Assembly (NCBI GenBank): GCA_019429205.1
Contig: JAHYIT010000006.1
Location: 17,236-81,235, forward strand
Direction of reading: 5' to 3'
Length of the DNA: 64,000 bases
Source: Mariniphaga sp.
Lineage (GTDB): Bacteria; Bacteroidota; Bacteroidia; Bacteroidales; Prolixibacteraceae
In this document: piece after piece, positions 8,946 through 18,230 of the stretch
Layout: the number at the start of each line of letters is the position of its first letter
How positions within the stretch are numbered: the first letter of the stretch is position 1
The notes under the pieces: model-generated
What the model saw: the letters and a program-made list of their open reading frames with translations, nothing else
Databases searched by the model: none
Told to the model about the DNA's origin: nothing
Translations under genes and position numbers: made by a program

Positions 8946-10976
8946 TTATTTCAGCATTTTCATCACTTGAGAATAAACATTTTCTCCGTTGAATCCCAGT
9001 TTTTCGTCGAGCACTTTGTAGGGTGCAGAAAATCCGAACGTTTCCAGTCCGAATGTTTTTCCGTTTTCGCCTACCAAACCGGCTAAAGTAACTGGCAAAC
9101 CGGCAGTGAGACCGAATCGTGGAACACCGGTTGGAAGCACGCTTTCCTGGTATTCTGCAGACTGGTTGCGGAACAATCCTTCCGAAGGAGCAGAAACCAC
9201 CTGAACTTTCAGTCCGTCGCGTTCGGAAAGCAGTTTGGCGCCTTCCACCAAAGTGGCAACTTCTGAGCCGCTGGCTACCAGCACCACATCGGGTTTTTCA
9301 ACTGGCTTAAGCACAATGTAAGCGCCTTTTTCGGTTTGTAAAGCTGATTCATAAGCATTGCCGTCAACGGGCAGGTTTTGGATATTCTGGCGCGACAATA
9401 TAAGTGCAGTTGGCGTATCTGTATTCTCGATAGCCATTTTCCAGGCTACAGTAGTTTCATTAGCATCGGCCGGACGCAACACCAGTACACTGTTTTTATG
9501 GCTATGGTTTTTCAGTTTTTCCATAAGGCGGATTTGTGCCTCCTGTTCCACCGGCTGGTGGGTTGGGCCGTCTTCGCCTACACGGAATGCGTCGTGAGTC
9601 CATACATATTTTACCGGAAGTTCCATTAACGCGGCCAGTCGAACGGCTGGTTTCATGTAGTCGGAAAACACGAAGAAAGTTCCGCAAACCGGGATTACCC
9701 CGCCGTGCAGCGCCATTCCGTTGGCCATGCAGGCCATGGTGAGTTCACTAACACCAACCTGAAGGAACGAACCGCTGAAATCGCCTTTCACAAAAGCAGT
9801 GGTTTTTTTCAGGAATCCGTCGGTTTTATCTGAGTTGGAAAGGTCAGCCGAAGCTACAATCAGATTTTCCACTTTGCCGGCCATGGCTTCAAGTACCGTC
9901 CCTGCAGCACCACGTGTTGCCACATTGGCTTTTTGCTCTATTGAAGCAAAATCAAATTCAGGTGCATTTCCAGAAAAGAATTGTTTCCATTTTTTTGCAA
10001 ACTCCGGATATTCAGTTTCCCATTTGGCCTGTGCTTCTTTCTTGGCTTTGGCAGCTTTTATAAGTTCTTCTTTTCGTTTTTCGTAAACTGCTTTTACCTC
10101 ATCGAAAATCATAAACGGATTTTCCGGGTCGCCCCCCAGGTTTGTAACAGATTTGGCGAAAGAAGCACCGGCTTCACCCAATGGCATTCCATGGGTTGAA
10201 GTCTGGCTTTCAAAGCTTTCACCCGATTCAGTAACAGCACCTTTGCCCATAATGGTTTTTCCAATGATGAGGGTGGGTTTTTCTGTTTCGGTATGGGCAT
10301 TTTTTAACGCCCCTCTAATCTGATCCGGATCATTTCCCTGAATGCTAATAACATTCCAGCCCCAGGCCTCATATTTTTTTGCTGTATCTTCAGCGGTTAC
10401 CGCATCGGTTTTTGTTGAAAGCTGAATATCGTTTGAATCGTAAAACATAATCAGGTTTGCAAGACCGAGGTAGCCGGCAATGCGGCCGGCACCCTGCGAA
10501 ACTTCTTCCTGAATACCGCCATCAGAAATGAAAGTGTAGATTTTATGTGCAACCCAGTTGCCAAAACGGGCTGCCAGAAATTTGGCTGCAATGGCAGCGC
10601 CAACAGCCATGCTGTGGCCTTGTCCGAGCGGTCCGGAGGTATTTTCCACACCCCGTTCAACATCCAGTTCGGGGTGCCCCGGAGTTACGCTGCTCCACTG
10701 TCGGAAGTTTTTTAAATCTTCCATGCTGTAAAAACCGGCTAAAGCCAGCACCGAATAAAGCATGGGCGACATGTGCCCCGGATCAAGGAAAAAACGGTCG
10801 CGGTTTGCCCAGGTCATGTCCGACGGGTCGTAGTTTAAAAATTCAGAATAAAGGATGTGGATAAAATCTGCTCCACCCATGGCTCCGCCAGGGTGTCCCG
10901 ATTTCGCTTTTTCTACCATGGCTGCCGAGAGAATTCGGATATTGTCAGCTGCTTTGTTTTCAATTCGTTTACTCAT
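8946..10976 (-). CDS. tkt: transketolase
   Basis: 676 aa, full length. Thiamine-diphosphate enzyme of the non-oxidative pentose phosphate pathway moving two-carbon units between ketoses and aldoses. Seen in order: AKSGHPGGAMGGADF at the N-terminus, GPLGQGHSMAVGAA, the ThDP site beginning SDGGIQEEVSQGAG (a variant of the usual GDG with SDG here), the central pyrimidine domain with DAFRVGEDGPTHQPVEQ, and a C-terminal domain ending with PYKVLDEKLGF. Monocistronic, with its own terminator at 8845-8884 and a serA terminator just upstream. It would process pentoses released by the xylan genes at 38-42 kb. Confidence 0.95.
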   Translation of the reverse strand: MSKRIENKAADNIRILSAAMVEKAKSGHPGGAMGGADFIHILYSEFLNYDPSDMTWANRDRFFLDPGHMSPMLYSVLALAGFYSMEDLKNFRQWSSVTPGHPELDVERGVENTSGPLGQGHSMAVGAAIAAKFLAARFGNWVAHKIYTFISDGGIQEEVSQGAGRIAGYLGLANLIMFYDSNDIQLSTKTDAVTAEDTAKKYEAWGWNVISIQGNDPDQIRGALKNAHTETEKPTLIIGKTIMGKGAVTESGESFESQTSTHGMPLGEAGASFAKSVTNLGGDPENPFMIFDEVKAVYEKRKEELIKAAKAKKEAQAKWETEYPEFAKKWKQFFSGNAPEFDFASIEQKANVATRGAAGTVLEAMAGKVENLIVASADLSNSDKTDGFLKKTTAFVKGDFSGSFLQVGVSELTMACMANGMALHGGVIPVCGTFFVFSDYMKPAVRLAALMELPVKYVWTHDAFRVGEDGPTHQPVEQEAQIRLMEKLKNHSHKNSVLVLRPADANETTVAWKMAIENTDTPTALILSRQNIQNLPVDGNAYESALQTEKGAYIVLKPVEKPDVVLVASGSEVATLVEGAKLLSERDGLKVQVVSAPSEGLFRNQSAEYQESVLPTGVPRFGLTAGLPVTLAGLVGENGKTFGLETFGFSAPYKVLDEKLGFNGENVYSQVMKMLK

Positions 10977-11030
10977 TATTATTATTTTTGAATTAATATT
11001 TTACCTGATTTTCAGTTGAGGCTAAAAATA

Positions 11031-11063
11031 GCGAAAAAATAGGAACCCGCTGAATTCCTATTT
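11031..11063 (-). terminator. Rho-independent terminator of serA
   Basis: AAATAGGAA (11037-11045) and TTCCTATTT (11055-11063) form a 9-bp stem with a 9-nt loop; the minus-strand RNA continues into a U run. It ends 15 bp before the serA stop codon in plus coordinates. Confidence 0.75.
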
Positions 11064-11078
11064 TATAGCCAATATTTT

Positions 11079-12251
11079 TTATGCCTGGATAATGCGGACC
11101 ATAATAACACCTTTGATGGCTTCCAGCTTTGTTTTAATTTCCGGATTAATGGATGCACGAGCAACATCAATGATATTGTATGCGATATTTTCGTGTTTTT
11201 TGTTCAGCATGTTGTCGATGTTCAGTCCTTCAGAGGCTAACACGTTTGAAATCTGGCTCACCATGTTGGGAATGTTCTGGTTGGCAATCAAAATTCTTGC
11301 CCCGCCGTTACGATCCATTTGTGCTTCCGGGAAGTTTACCGAATTTTTAATGTTCCCGTCTGCCAGAAAATCTTTGAGCTGGCTAACTGCCATAATCGCA
11401 CAATTGGTTTCCGATTCTTTGGTGGATGCCCCAAGATGAGGAATGGCAATTACGTTTTTCATCGTCAGGGTTCTTTCGTTGGGAAAATCAGTTACATAGC
11501 GTGCTACTTTTCCTGATTCAATGGCTTCTCCCAGTGCATCGAGATCTACCAGGCCGCCACGTGCAAAGTTCAGAATGCGGACATCGTTTTTCATCATCCC
11601 GAATTTTTCCTTGTTGATGTAATTTTTGGTTTCAGGAGTCAGCGGAATATTTAATGTTATATAGTCAGCCTGGCTCAGCAATGCTTGAATTCCTTTAACA
11701 AACTTTACCTGGTTGCTAAGTTTTAGAGCCTGCTTAACCGACATGTAAGGGTCGTACCCGATTACTTTCATACCCATTGAATGAGCCGCGTTTGCCACCA
11801 AAACACCAATGGCGCCCAGTCCTACAACGGCCAGTGTTTTTCCCTGGATTTCCTGTCCGGCAAAATTCTTTTTACCCTGTTCAATAAGTGCCGGTACTTC
11901 TTGTCCTTTTCCTGCCAGTGTTTTTGTCCAGAGCACTCCTTCGGTTATGTCGCGTGATGCCAGCAACAGTCCAGCAATCACAAGTTCTTTTACACCATTG
12001 GCATTGGCGCCTGGTGTATTAAAAACCACTATGCCTTTTTCGGTACATTTATCAATTGGGATATTGTTAACTCCTGCACCTGCACGGGCTATGGCTTTTA
12101 ATGATGTGGAAAATTCCATTTCGTGCATATTAAAACTACGCAAAACAATGGCATCAGGATGAGGTATTTCACTTGCAATTTCATAATTGTCTAACGGAAA
12201 AAGGCTCAACCCTTCGGTATCAATTTTATTTAACGTTTGAATTTTAAACAT
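11079..12251 (-). CDS. serA: D-3-phosphoglycerate dehydrogenase
   Basis: 390 aa. First step of serine synthesis: oxidises 3-phosphoglycerate to phosphohydroxypyruvate with NAD. The NAD-binding motif is VVGLGAIGVLVANAA. Catalytic regions are RILNFARGGLVD (Arg), then the Glu region, and IPHLGAST with the catalytic His. The C-terminal ~80 residues (RILIANQNIPNMVSQISNVL) form an ACT-type domain used for serine feedback. The N-terminal domain is the short form seen in Bacteroidota, where the gene is often beside serC; no serC is present here. Confidence 0.92.
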   Translation of the reverse strand: MFKIQTLNKIDTEGLSLFPLDNYEIASEIPHPDAIVLRSFNMHEMEFSTSLKAIARAGAGVNNIPIDKCTEKGIVVFNTPGANANGVKELVIAGLLLASRDITEGVLWTKTLAGKGQEVPALIEQGKKNFAGQEIQGKTLAVVGLGAIGVLVANAAHSMGMKVIGYDPYMSVKQALKLSNQVKFVKGIQALLSQADYITLNIPLTPETKNYINKEKFGMMKNDVRILNFARGGLVDLDALGEAIESGKVARYVTDFPNERTLTMKNVIAIPHLGASTKESETNCAIMAVSQLKDFLADGNIKNSVNFPEAQMDRNGGARILIANQNIPNMVSQISNVLASEGLNIDNMLNKKHENIAYNIIDVARASINPEIKTKLEAIKGVIMVRIIQA

Positions 12252-12373
12252 ATGATTTTAATTTTAGTTTGTTAACTGACAGTGCAATAGTGACAAATAT
12301 CAGGATTTTATCTGAAGAAGGCGGACTGATTCCGGCTTAACTTTTCAATATGAAATTAACATTAAGCCGATTA

Positions 12374-13210
12374 TTATTTCAACTGAACTTTGGCAAAAAC
12401 CGGCAGGTGATCCGATGGAAACCGGTGGTCTTTAAAATCAGTTAATGCGGCATATTTTAGCACATCAATTCCTCCGTGTACAAATATATAATCGATACGG
12501 CGGCTTGTTAAGTCAGCATCAATTTTAAATCCGTTGTAAGTTCCAACCGGACCGTAGGGTGGTTCTTCGGTTACCTCGAAACTGTCTCGCATGTATTTTT
12601 TTAGCAGAACAATGGGTTCGGTGTCGGGAGTGAGGTTAAAATCGCCTGTCAGGATTACCGGCAGGTTTTTGTTGCGGGTCATTTCCCTGATTTTTTTCTC
12701 GATGAGCAATGCCGAATTTTTCCGTGCTTCAGTTCCCCTGTGATCGAAATGGGTATTAAATACCAAAAACTGTTTTCCGGTAACTTTCGATTGAAAAAGG
12801 CCCCAGGTAACAATCCGGTTTAGCGCTGCATCCCAGCCCTTGCTCGGAACATCCGGAGTTTCTGAAAGCCAGAAAGTACCGTGGTCGTAAAGAATAAATT
12901 TCGATTTATTATAGAAAATGGGGGAGAATTCACCGGCTTTTTCACCATCGTCACGGCCAACGCCAAACCATTCAAACCCGGTAAGTCCATTTTCAATATC
13001 CAGGATTTGATCATACAACGCTTCCTGAAGGCCAAAAATATCGGCTTCATGAAAACGCAGCAGGCCATTCACCATTTCAATGCGATTGGGCCAGGCATTT
13101 TCACCGTCGGAAGTTGTGTTCATTCTAATATTATAAGAAACGATATTCATTTGCTGCGAAAATAGGGTAGAAGGGATTAAGAACAAAAGGATACTTAATA
13201 ATTTTTTCAT
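12374..13210 (-). CDS. secreted endonuclease/exonuclease/phosphatase family protein
   Basis: 278 aa with a signal peptide (MKKLLSILLFLIPSTLFSQQ). Fold motifs of the EEP superfamily are clear: MNIVSYNIRMN, DIFGLQEALYDQ (metal-binding Glu), FNTHFDHRG, LTGDFNLTPDT and the final FPSDHLPVFAKVQ with the catalytic Asp-His. Secreted members in Bacteroidota act on phosphodiesters (nucleic acid, sphingomyelin or inositol phosphates); which one cannot be told here. It stands alone between serA and the esterase gene. Confidence 0.88.
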   Translation of the reverse strand: MKKLLSILLFLIPSTLFSQQMNIVSYNIRMNTTSDGENAWPNRIEMVNGLLRFHEADIFGLQEALYDQILDIENGLTGFEWFGVGRDDGEKAGEFSPIFYNKSKFILYDHGTFWLSETPDVPSKGWDAALNRIVTWGLFQSKVTGKQFLVFNTHFDHRGTEARKNSALLIEKKIREMTRNKNLPVILTGDFNLTPDTEPIVLLKKYMRDSFEVTEEPPYGPVGTYNGFKIDADLTSRRIDYIFVHGGIDVLKYAALTDFKDHRFPSDHLPVFAKVQLK

Positions 13211-13299
13211 TCGTTTATATTTGAAATTTTTAATGGTAACTCATGGAACTCACATGGAGAGTTATTAAACTCCATTAAAATTTTTACATGCTCGTTTCA

Positions 13300-14253
13300 T
13301 CACTCACAAAAATTAAATGGTTCGTATTTTGGATTTCGGCTTCCACTTTCTATGATGGTATGCCTGAACTCTTTTTTCTGATTCAGCACAAAATTATAAC
13401 AAAAATCTACAATTTCATTGAAATATTCGGTCATCGGTTTTCCTGCCATTTCATGCCCCCCACCGCAGGTTGTGTGCAACCAGTTGGGCACATTCTGTTT
13501 TTCTAGCTTATTGGCAATAGTATGCGAACCATGTAAAACAATATACCCGGGTTTATCTTTTTCGCAATAATGGTGTGGTGCGGTTGCATACGGGACCAAA
13601 TTATCGTCAGTGCCATGAAAAAAGAGTGAAGGTACAGCCGATTCTTCGTAAATAATGGATGTGTCGGGAATGGCGCCTGCCATGCCAATTACGCCGGCAT
13701 AGGCAACAGGGCCCGAAGGCAAATCATAACAAACCGGCGGCGAATAGGCCGTAATAAGAACTGCCTCAGCTCCTGCACTGCTTCCGGCAAGAATGATATT
13801 TTGCGGATCAATTCCCAGGTATTCATAATTTTGAATGAGGTAAAACGTTGCATCCTGAATATCTGCCACGGCTGCATCAAAGGTTACCAGCTTTTCCTGA
13901 ACCGGGCAATCGCATCCAAATCCTCCCGGCTGGTCCTTGCGTGTTAACCGGTACGAAATGGAAACCACTACATAACCATATTCTGCCAGATTGGTGCAAA
14001 ATTGAATAATGTCATTACTGTTTCTAATGCCTCCCTGAAATCCACCGCCGTGCACATAAACAATCACCGGCCTGTCTGTGTCCGGATCATTTTGTGGCAG
14101 GTAAATGTCCATTTCCAGGTTTTGCCCGTCTTTTGTGGCATAAGTATGTGTTTCAGTTGTAATTTCGCTGGTATAAGAATTTAGATATTTTTCCTGGCTG
14201 TATAGCGAAAAAACCACGGCTACCATTGAAAAGATTAAAGCGATTTGTTTCAT
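13300..14253 (-). CDS. secreted alpha/beta hydrolase, carboxylesterase-like
   Basis: 317 aa with an N-terminal signal (about residues 1-19). Carboxylesterase/HSL features are present: an oxyanion-hole-like VYVHGGGFQGG, the nucleophile elbow AGSSAGAEA, Asp in FFHGTDDNLVPY and His near the C-terminus in TTCGGGHEMAG. It likely hydrolyses an ester such as the acetyl decoration of xylan or mannan, which would fit the hemicellulose genes elsewhere in the window, but that is inference. Cysteine pairs (CDCP) suggest a disulfide in the exported protein. Confidence 0.85.
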   Translation of the reverse strand: MKQIALIFSMVAVVFSLYSQEKYLNSYTSEITTETHTYATKDGQNLEMDIYLPQNDPDTDRPVIVYVHGGGFQGGIRNSNDIIQFCTNLAEYGYVVVSISYRLTRKDQPGGFGCDCPVQEKLVTFDAAVADIQDATFYLIQNYEYLGIDPQNIILAGSSAGAEAVLITAYSPPVCYDLPSGPVAYAGVIGMAGAIPDTSIIYEESAVPSLFFHGTDDNLVPYATAPHHYCEKDKPGYIVLHGSHTIANKLEKQNVPNWLHTTCGGGHEMAGKPMTEYFNEIVDFCYNFVLNQKKEFRHTIIESGSRNPKYEPFNFCE

Positions 14254-14304
14254 TTCAATAAAATTTTGTCGAAGATAAGAATAATGTGATTTTAGGAAAA
14301 GGAA

Positions 14305-14337
14305 ATAAAAAAAAGGGATTCGGAATTTCCGAATCCC
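14305..14337 (-). terminator. Rho-independent terminator of the hydrogenase operon
   Basis: GGGATTCGGAA (14315-14325) pairs with TTCCGAATCCC (14327-14337), an 11-bp near-perfect stem; the minus-strand transcript then runs into eight U. It lies about 60 bp past the hydrogenase stop. Confidence 0.88.
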
Positions 14338-14394
14338 CGTTGGTTTAATACGCTGTTAAACCAGATGTTAATTATTCAACTGTGAAATAAACAT

Positions 14395-16185
14395 TTAAAA
14401 GCGCTCGCGTTTGGTGTATTTTGTATGCAGCAAATGATGCGATATCTCACCAAGCGGTTCCTTTAGAAAATCTTTATAAAGTTTTTGAACTTCCGGGTTC
14501 TCATGCGATTTTCGGATAGGCAGGTCGGCGTCTTCGGCATAAATGGCTTCGGCACGTTTTTGCCTGATTTCCGGATTGGTGGGAATTGGTTGACCGCCAC
14601 CGCCGAGGCATCCGCCCGGGCAGGCCATAATTTCTACAAAATGGAAATCGGCTTCACCTGCTTTTATCGCATCCATTATCTTTTTAGCATTAACCAATCC
14701 GTGTGCAACGGCACATTTAAGTTCCACACCATCGAGAAAAGCCCATTCTTCCAATGGATTTTCAATTTTTATGGACGCTTTTCTTACGCCTTCCATACCA
14801 CGAACCGGAGCAATGTTCAGGTTTTCGAAAGGTACATCGCGACCGGTAACCAGTTCGTAAGCTGTACGAAGTGCTGCTTCCATTACTCCGCCTGTTGCAC
14901 CAAAGATTACACCGGCACCGGTTGAATCGCCCATCAGCCTGTCAAATTTTGCAGGAGCAAGTTTATCGAAATCCAGACCGGCCTGTTTTACCATTATGGC
15001 CAGCTCGCGCGTTGTTAGCACGTAGTCAACATCGCGGTACCCGCTGTCGTGCATCTCGGGCCGGTGTGCTTCGTACTTTTTCGCTGTGCATGGCATTATG
15101 GAAACCGAAACGATGTCTTCAGGTTCAATGTTTCGTGCTTTGGCATAATAGGTTTTTGCCAGTGCTCCAAACATTTGTTGCGGCGATTTACAGGTTGAAA
15201 GGTTGTCAAGATTATCGGGATACAAATGTTCAATATATTTAATCCATCCTGGCGAACAGGAGGTTATCATTGGAATTCTGATGCTTTTGTCTTTTTCAAC
15301 GAGTGCTTTTTTAAGCCTTGTGAGCAGTTCCGTGCCTTCTTCAACAATGGTTAGGTCGGCAGTAAAATCGGTATCGAGTACTGAATCGAATCCCAACCTG
15401 CGCAAAGCGGCAACCATTTTTCCTGTTACTCTTTCGCCGGGTTTCATACCCATTTCTTCGCCTAAACCAACTCGCACAGCAGGGGCAGTTTGTACCACCA
15501 CATGTTTGGTCGGGTCAGAAATGGCACCCCAAACTTCTTCTATATAATTTCTTTCAACCAGGGCGCCTGTTGGGCAGTGGTTTACGCATTGCCCGCAATT
15601 GGTACAAACCACATCGTTCATTGCTTTTTCAAAGAAAGTGGATATTCTCATGTGGTCGCCTTTGTAGGCCACGGTAAGTGCGTTTACCCCCTGCAGTTCG
15701 GCACAGGTTCTTACACACCGCTGGCACTTGATGCATTTGCTGTCGTCTTTCATTATTGATGGCGAATACATATCGATGGTGTAATTTTTTAGCGGAGCCA
15801 GTTCGATAAAATCCTGGGTCATTATTTTATATTCCGAAGAAAGCTCCTGCAATTCGCAGTTTCCGTTTCTGTAACATTTGGTACAGTCAGCATTGTGTTC
15901 TGCCAGAATAAGTTCTATGATATGTTTTCTGGAATTTCTTACTTTCAGGCTGTTGGTAAGAATTTCCATTCCGTCTTCGCATGGAGTGGCACAAGCCGCC
16001 GAAAGTCTTTTCTGCCCAACTACCTCAACTACACAAACACGACAATTTCCTGCAACGCACAAGTCTTTGTGGTAACACAGCGTTGGAATCTTTATGCCTT
16101 GTTCTTCGGCAGCTTCAAGAATGGTTTTTCCTTTTTTTAATTCAACCGGAAAACCGTTGATGGTAATATTTACTTTTTTATCCAT
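14395..16185 (-). CDS. [FeFe] hydrogenase catalytic subunit, NAD-linked (HydA/HndD type)
   Basis: 596 aa. N-terminal [2Fe-2S] domain (Cys37, 48, 51, 65), a His-Cys3 [4Fe-4S] domain (His97, Cys101, 104, 110), two ferredoxin-type clusters (CIKCQRC..C from 151; CTNCGQC..C from 194), then the H-cluster domain with L1 TSCSPGW (308-314), L2 MPCTAKKYE (Cys366) and L3 EIMACPGGCLGGGG. L1 has Ser where the textbook motif is TSCCPxW. The C-terminal tail is the small-subunit-like region. It makes or uses H2; with the NuoF and NuoE subunits upstream it should exchange electrons with NAD(H), possibly together with ferredoxin. Last gene of a three-gene operon, 17 bp after NuoF. Maturation genes hydE, hydF and hydG are not in the window. 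Confidence 0.95.
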   Translation of the reverse strand: MDKKVNITINGFPVELKKGKTILEAAEEQGIKIPTLCYHKDLCVAGNCRVCVVEVVGQKRLSAACATPCEDGMEILTNSLKVRNSRKHIIELILAEHNADCTKCYRNGNCELQELSSEYKIMTQDFIELAPLKNYTIDMYSPSIMKDDSKCIKCQRCVRTCAELQGVNALTVAYKGDHMRISTFFEKAMNDVVCTNCGQCVNHCPTGALVERNYIEEVWGAISDPTKHVVVQTAPAVRVGLGEEMGMKPGERVTGKMVAALRRLGFDSVLDTDFTADLTIVEEGTELLTRLKKALVEKDKSIRIPMITSCSPGWIKYIEHLYPDNLDNLSTCKSPQQMFGALAKTYYAKARNIEPEDIVSVSIMPCTAKKYEAHRPEMHDSGYRDVDYVLTTRELAIMVKQAGLDFDKLAPAKFDRLMGDSTGAGVIFGATGGVMEAALRTAYELVTGRDVPFENLNIAPVRGMEGVRKASIKIENPLEEWAFLDGVELKCAVAHGLVNAKKIMDAIKAGEADFHFVEIMACPGGCLGGGGQPIPTNPEIRQKRAEAIYAEDADLPIRKSHENPEVQKLYKDFLKEPLGEISHHLLHTKYTKRERF

Positions 16186-16202
16186 TTGCTCTTTTTTTGA
16201 TA

Positions 16203-17387
16203 TTAATAAATCATCTCTTCACGGAAGTTTTCCACGATGGAGGAGAATGAGTTTGCTACTGATTGTCCCAATCCGCATTTGGCAGTAAGCTGCATGGTTT
16301 CGGTCAGCTTTAAAAGTTTGTCGAGGTACGACGCTGGTTTTTCTCCCCGTTTAACTGCCTTAATTCCCAGCAACAGTTGCTGACAACCTACTCTGCATGG
16401 CGTGCACTGGCCGCATGATTCTTCCCTGAAAAATTCGAGGTAATTATCGAGCACATTGAACATAGAACGTGAACTGTTAAAAAGCATCATTGAACCTCCG
16501 GTAGGAAGTGAAATACCGACGAGTTTTCCTTCGTAACCAATGGCGGTGTCTTTAAATTTTTTCCGGGGAACCAAAAATCCGGATGCGCCGCCAACCTGTA
16601 CGGCCTTGGTGTCGCCATCGCCAAATTCATAAACAAAATCCTGGAGGCTCATACCGAGTTCCAGTTCGTAAATGCCTGGTTTTGGTGTATCACCTGAAAC
16701 CGAGAATAATTTGGTTCCGCGTGAATACTGCACGCCCAGATCGTAGAATTTTTTGGCGCCGTATTTAAAAATGGTCCAGGTATGAACAAGCGTTTCCACG
16801 TTGTTTATAACGGTGGGTTTTTTGCGGTACCCAGCCTGGGTTGGGAATGGAGGCTTGTTACGGGGTTCGCCGCGCCTGCCTTCCATCGATTCCATCAGGG
16901 CGGTTTCTTCGCCACAAATGTAGGCGCCGCTTCCCATAAATATTTTTATTTTGAAATCGAGGTTAATCTCCTGGCAGTAGTACTGGAATTCGTCAATAGT
17001 CTTGTTGAGTTCTTCTTCAAGGAATTTGTATTCGCCCCTCAGGTAAATAAAACCTTCTTTTGCTCCGGTAACATATCCGCAAACAGCCATTGCTGTGAGT
17101 ACTTTGTAAGGAACTTTTGTAAGGATTTCGCGATCTTTAAATGTCCCGGGTTCTCCTTCGTCGGCGTTGCAAATTACATATTTTTCCTTTGATTTTGATT
17201 CCGCGGTCAGCTTCCATTTTAATCCTGTAGGGAAGCCTGCGCCACCACGTCCTTTCAGTTCAGAACTGATTAGTTCGTTTATAATTTCGTCTGGTTTCTT
17301 TTTTATGGTATTTGAGAGAACTTTCTCCCAGTCGTTTTCATTTCTGAAAATGAAATCTACCCTTTTAAGCTGATATGAGTATGCCAT
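16203..17387 (-). CDS. NuoF-like NADH-binding subunit of the hydrogenase (HydB/HndC type)
   Basis: 394 aa, the minimal core of the family. GRGGAGFPTGLKW (46-58) and VICNADEGEPGTFKDRE form the FMN/NADH site; AYICGEETALMESMEGRRGEPRNKPPFP follows; and the [4Fe-4S] cluster is bound by Cys325, 328, 331 and 371 (SCGQCTPC...AKCG). It lacks both the N-terminal thioredoxin-like [2Fe-2S] domain and the C-terminal ferredoxin domain found in longer HydB or HndC proteins, so those clusters must come from the separate NuoE-like subunit and the catalytic subunit. It sits between them, with gaps of 12 and 17 bp. Confidence 0.93.
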   Translation of the reverse strand: MAYSYQLKRVDFIFRNENDWEKVLSNTIKKKPDEIINELISSELKGRGGAGFPTGLKWKLTAESKSKEKYVICNADEGEPGTFKDREILTKVPYKVLTAMAVCGYVTGAKEGFIYLRGEYKFLEEELNKTIDEFQYYCQEINLDFKIKIFMGSGAYICGEETALMESMEGRRGEPRNKPPFPTQAGYRKKPTVINNVETLVHTWTIFKYGAKKFYDLGVQYSRGTKLFSVSGDTPKPGIYELELGMSLQDFVYEFGDGDTKAVQVGGASGFLVPRKKFKDTAIGYEGKLVGISLPTGGSMMLFNSSRSMFNVLDNYLEFFREESCGQCTPCRVGCQQLLLGIKAVKRGEKPASYLDKLLKLTETMQLTAKCGLGQSVANSFSSIVENFREEMIY

Positions 17388-17399
17388 TGCTACCTGTTT

Positions 17400-17876
17400 T
17401 TAAATGTTTTCTTTCATGTAATTCGTAAGAATTTCCCGTACTTTTTCCGGTGTTACTTCGGTATAAACATCATCGTTTATAAGCATTGCCGGAGCTTTGT
17501 GGCACCATCCCAGGCAGTTGGTTTCAAGCAGAGTGAACCTTTTGTCGGGAGTAGTTTCACCGGTTTTAATTTTCAGCATGTCCTGAATGGCAAATAACAA
17601 TTGGTTTTTACCTTTCATGGCGCAGGTAATTGTTTTACAAATACGGATAATGTATTTACCCGCGGGTTTCGTTTCCAGGAACGAATAGAATGTGGCCGTT
17701 CCAAATACTTCGGCTGCCGGGATGTCCATTTCCCGTGCAATTTCGATCATCGAGTACTCAGAAAGGAACTTCTCTTTTTGGACAACTCCCTGCATTACCG
17801 GCAACAGGTTTTCACGATGCCTGCCATGCAGATCGGCGAGGTCTTTGATTAAAGATTTTATGGGATTCATAGGCAA
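17400..17876 (-). CDS. NuoE-like [2Fe-2S] subunit of the hydrogenase (HydC/HndA type)
   Basis: 158 aa. Thioredoxin-like [2Fe-2S] protein with ligands Cys80, Cys85, Cys121 and Cys125 (RICKTITC and ETNCLGWC) and the family segment VFGTATFYSFL. First gene of the operon, followed after 12 bp by NuoF and then the catalytic subunit, the classical order of trimeric NAD-linked or bifurcating hydrogenases. An alternative start two codons later (MNPIKS) is possible. Its 350-bp upstream region carries a 16-bp inverted repeat at 17917-17932. Confidence 0.92.
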   Translation of the reverse strand: MPMNPIKSLIKDLADLHGRHRENLLPVMQGVVQKEKFLSEYSMIEIAREMDIPAAEVFGTATFYSFLETKPAGKYIIRICKTITCAMKGKNQLLFAIQDMLKIKTGETTPDKRFTLLETNCLGWCHKAPAMLINDDVYTEVTPEKVREILTNYMKENI

Positions 17877-17916
17877 AATTTAAGTTATAAAATCGTTTTT
17901 TTTTTTGTAAATTTAT

Positions 17917-17932
17917 ATACCTTTTCAGGTAT
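17917..17932. promoter_or_regulatory. 16-bp inverted repeat upstream of the hydrogenase operon
   Basis: ATACCT-TTTC-AGGTAT, a perfect 6+4+6 repeat 41 bp upstream of the NuoE-like start. It could be an operator or an RNA hairpin in the leader. It does not match the Rex consensus I know. The rest of 17877-18230 is AT-rich; besides this site it holds a short ORF at 18151-18210. Confidence 0.35.
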
Positions 17933-18150
17933 GTTTCGTTGTAAAATTTATATCAACAAAACTGTGCATAAAAATAAGCAGATGATTGAAAAAAAACGAG
18001 GACATTGTTGTGTAACATGTCTGTTTTTCAACATGAAATTGGACATCTAACGTAGATTAATTTTAAATAAGTAGGAAATTATGATTTTTATCAAATAATG
18101 AGCGGTTTATTGGTTTGATTTTTGTTTAAAAAAACTATAAAAAATAAAAA

Positions 18151-18210
18151 ATGAAAGCAACCTTTTTAGCCATGAGGTTGTCATTATTTCAGAAGCCATT
18201 TATTTTTTAA
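18151..18210 (+). pseudogene. 19-codon ORF resembling the start of a SusC/TonB receptor signal sequence
   Basis: Not in the track. ATG 18151 to TAA 18210 encodes MKATFLAMRLSLFQKPFIF. The first 13 residues look like the start of STN-type SusC proteins in Bacteroidota (M..TFLaMRLslF), after which the signal core is missing. It lies 20 bp upstream of the next gene and may be a relic of a deleted receptor, or a leader peptide. Low confidence. Confidence 0.3.
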
Positions 18211-18230
18211 TTACAAGATTCAGAAAAGCA

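Noticed and set aside
12329-12372. CGGCTTAA/TTAAGCCG repeat between serA and the EEP gene
   Set aside because: 8-bp arms 21 bp apart without a U run; too weak to call a terminator or operator.
18006-18017. TGTT-GTGT-AACA, a possible Rex site upstream of the hydrogenase operon
   Set aside because: Only 4-bp arms, and the TTGTGA/TTAACA core of known Rex sites is missing; expected often by chance in AT-rich DNA.
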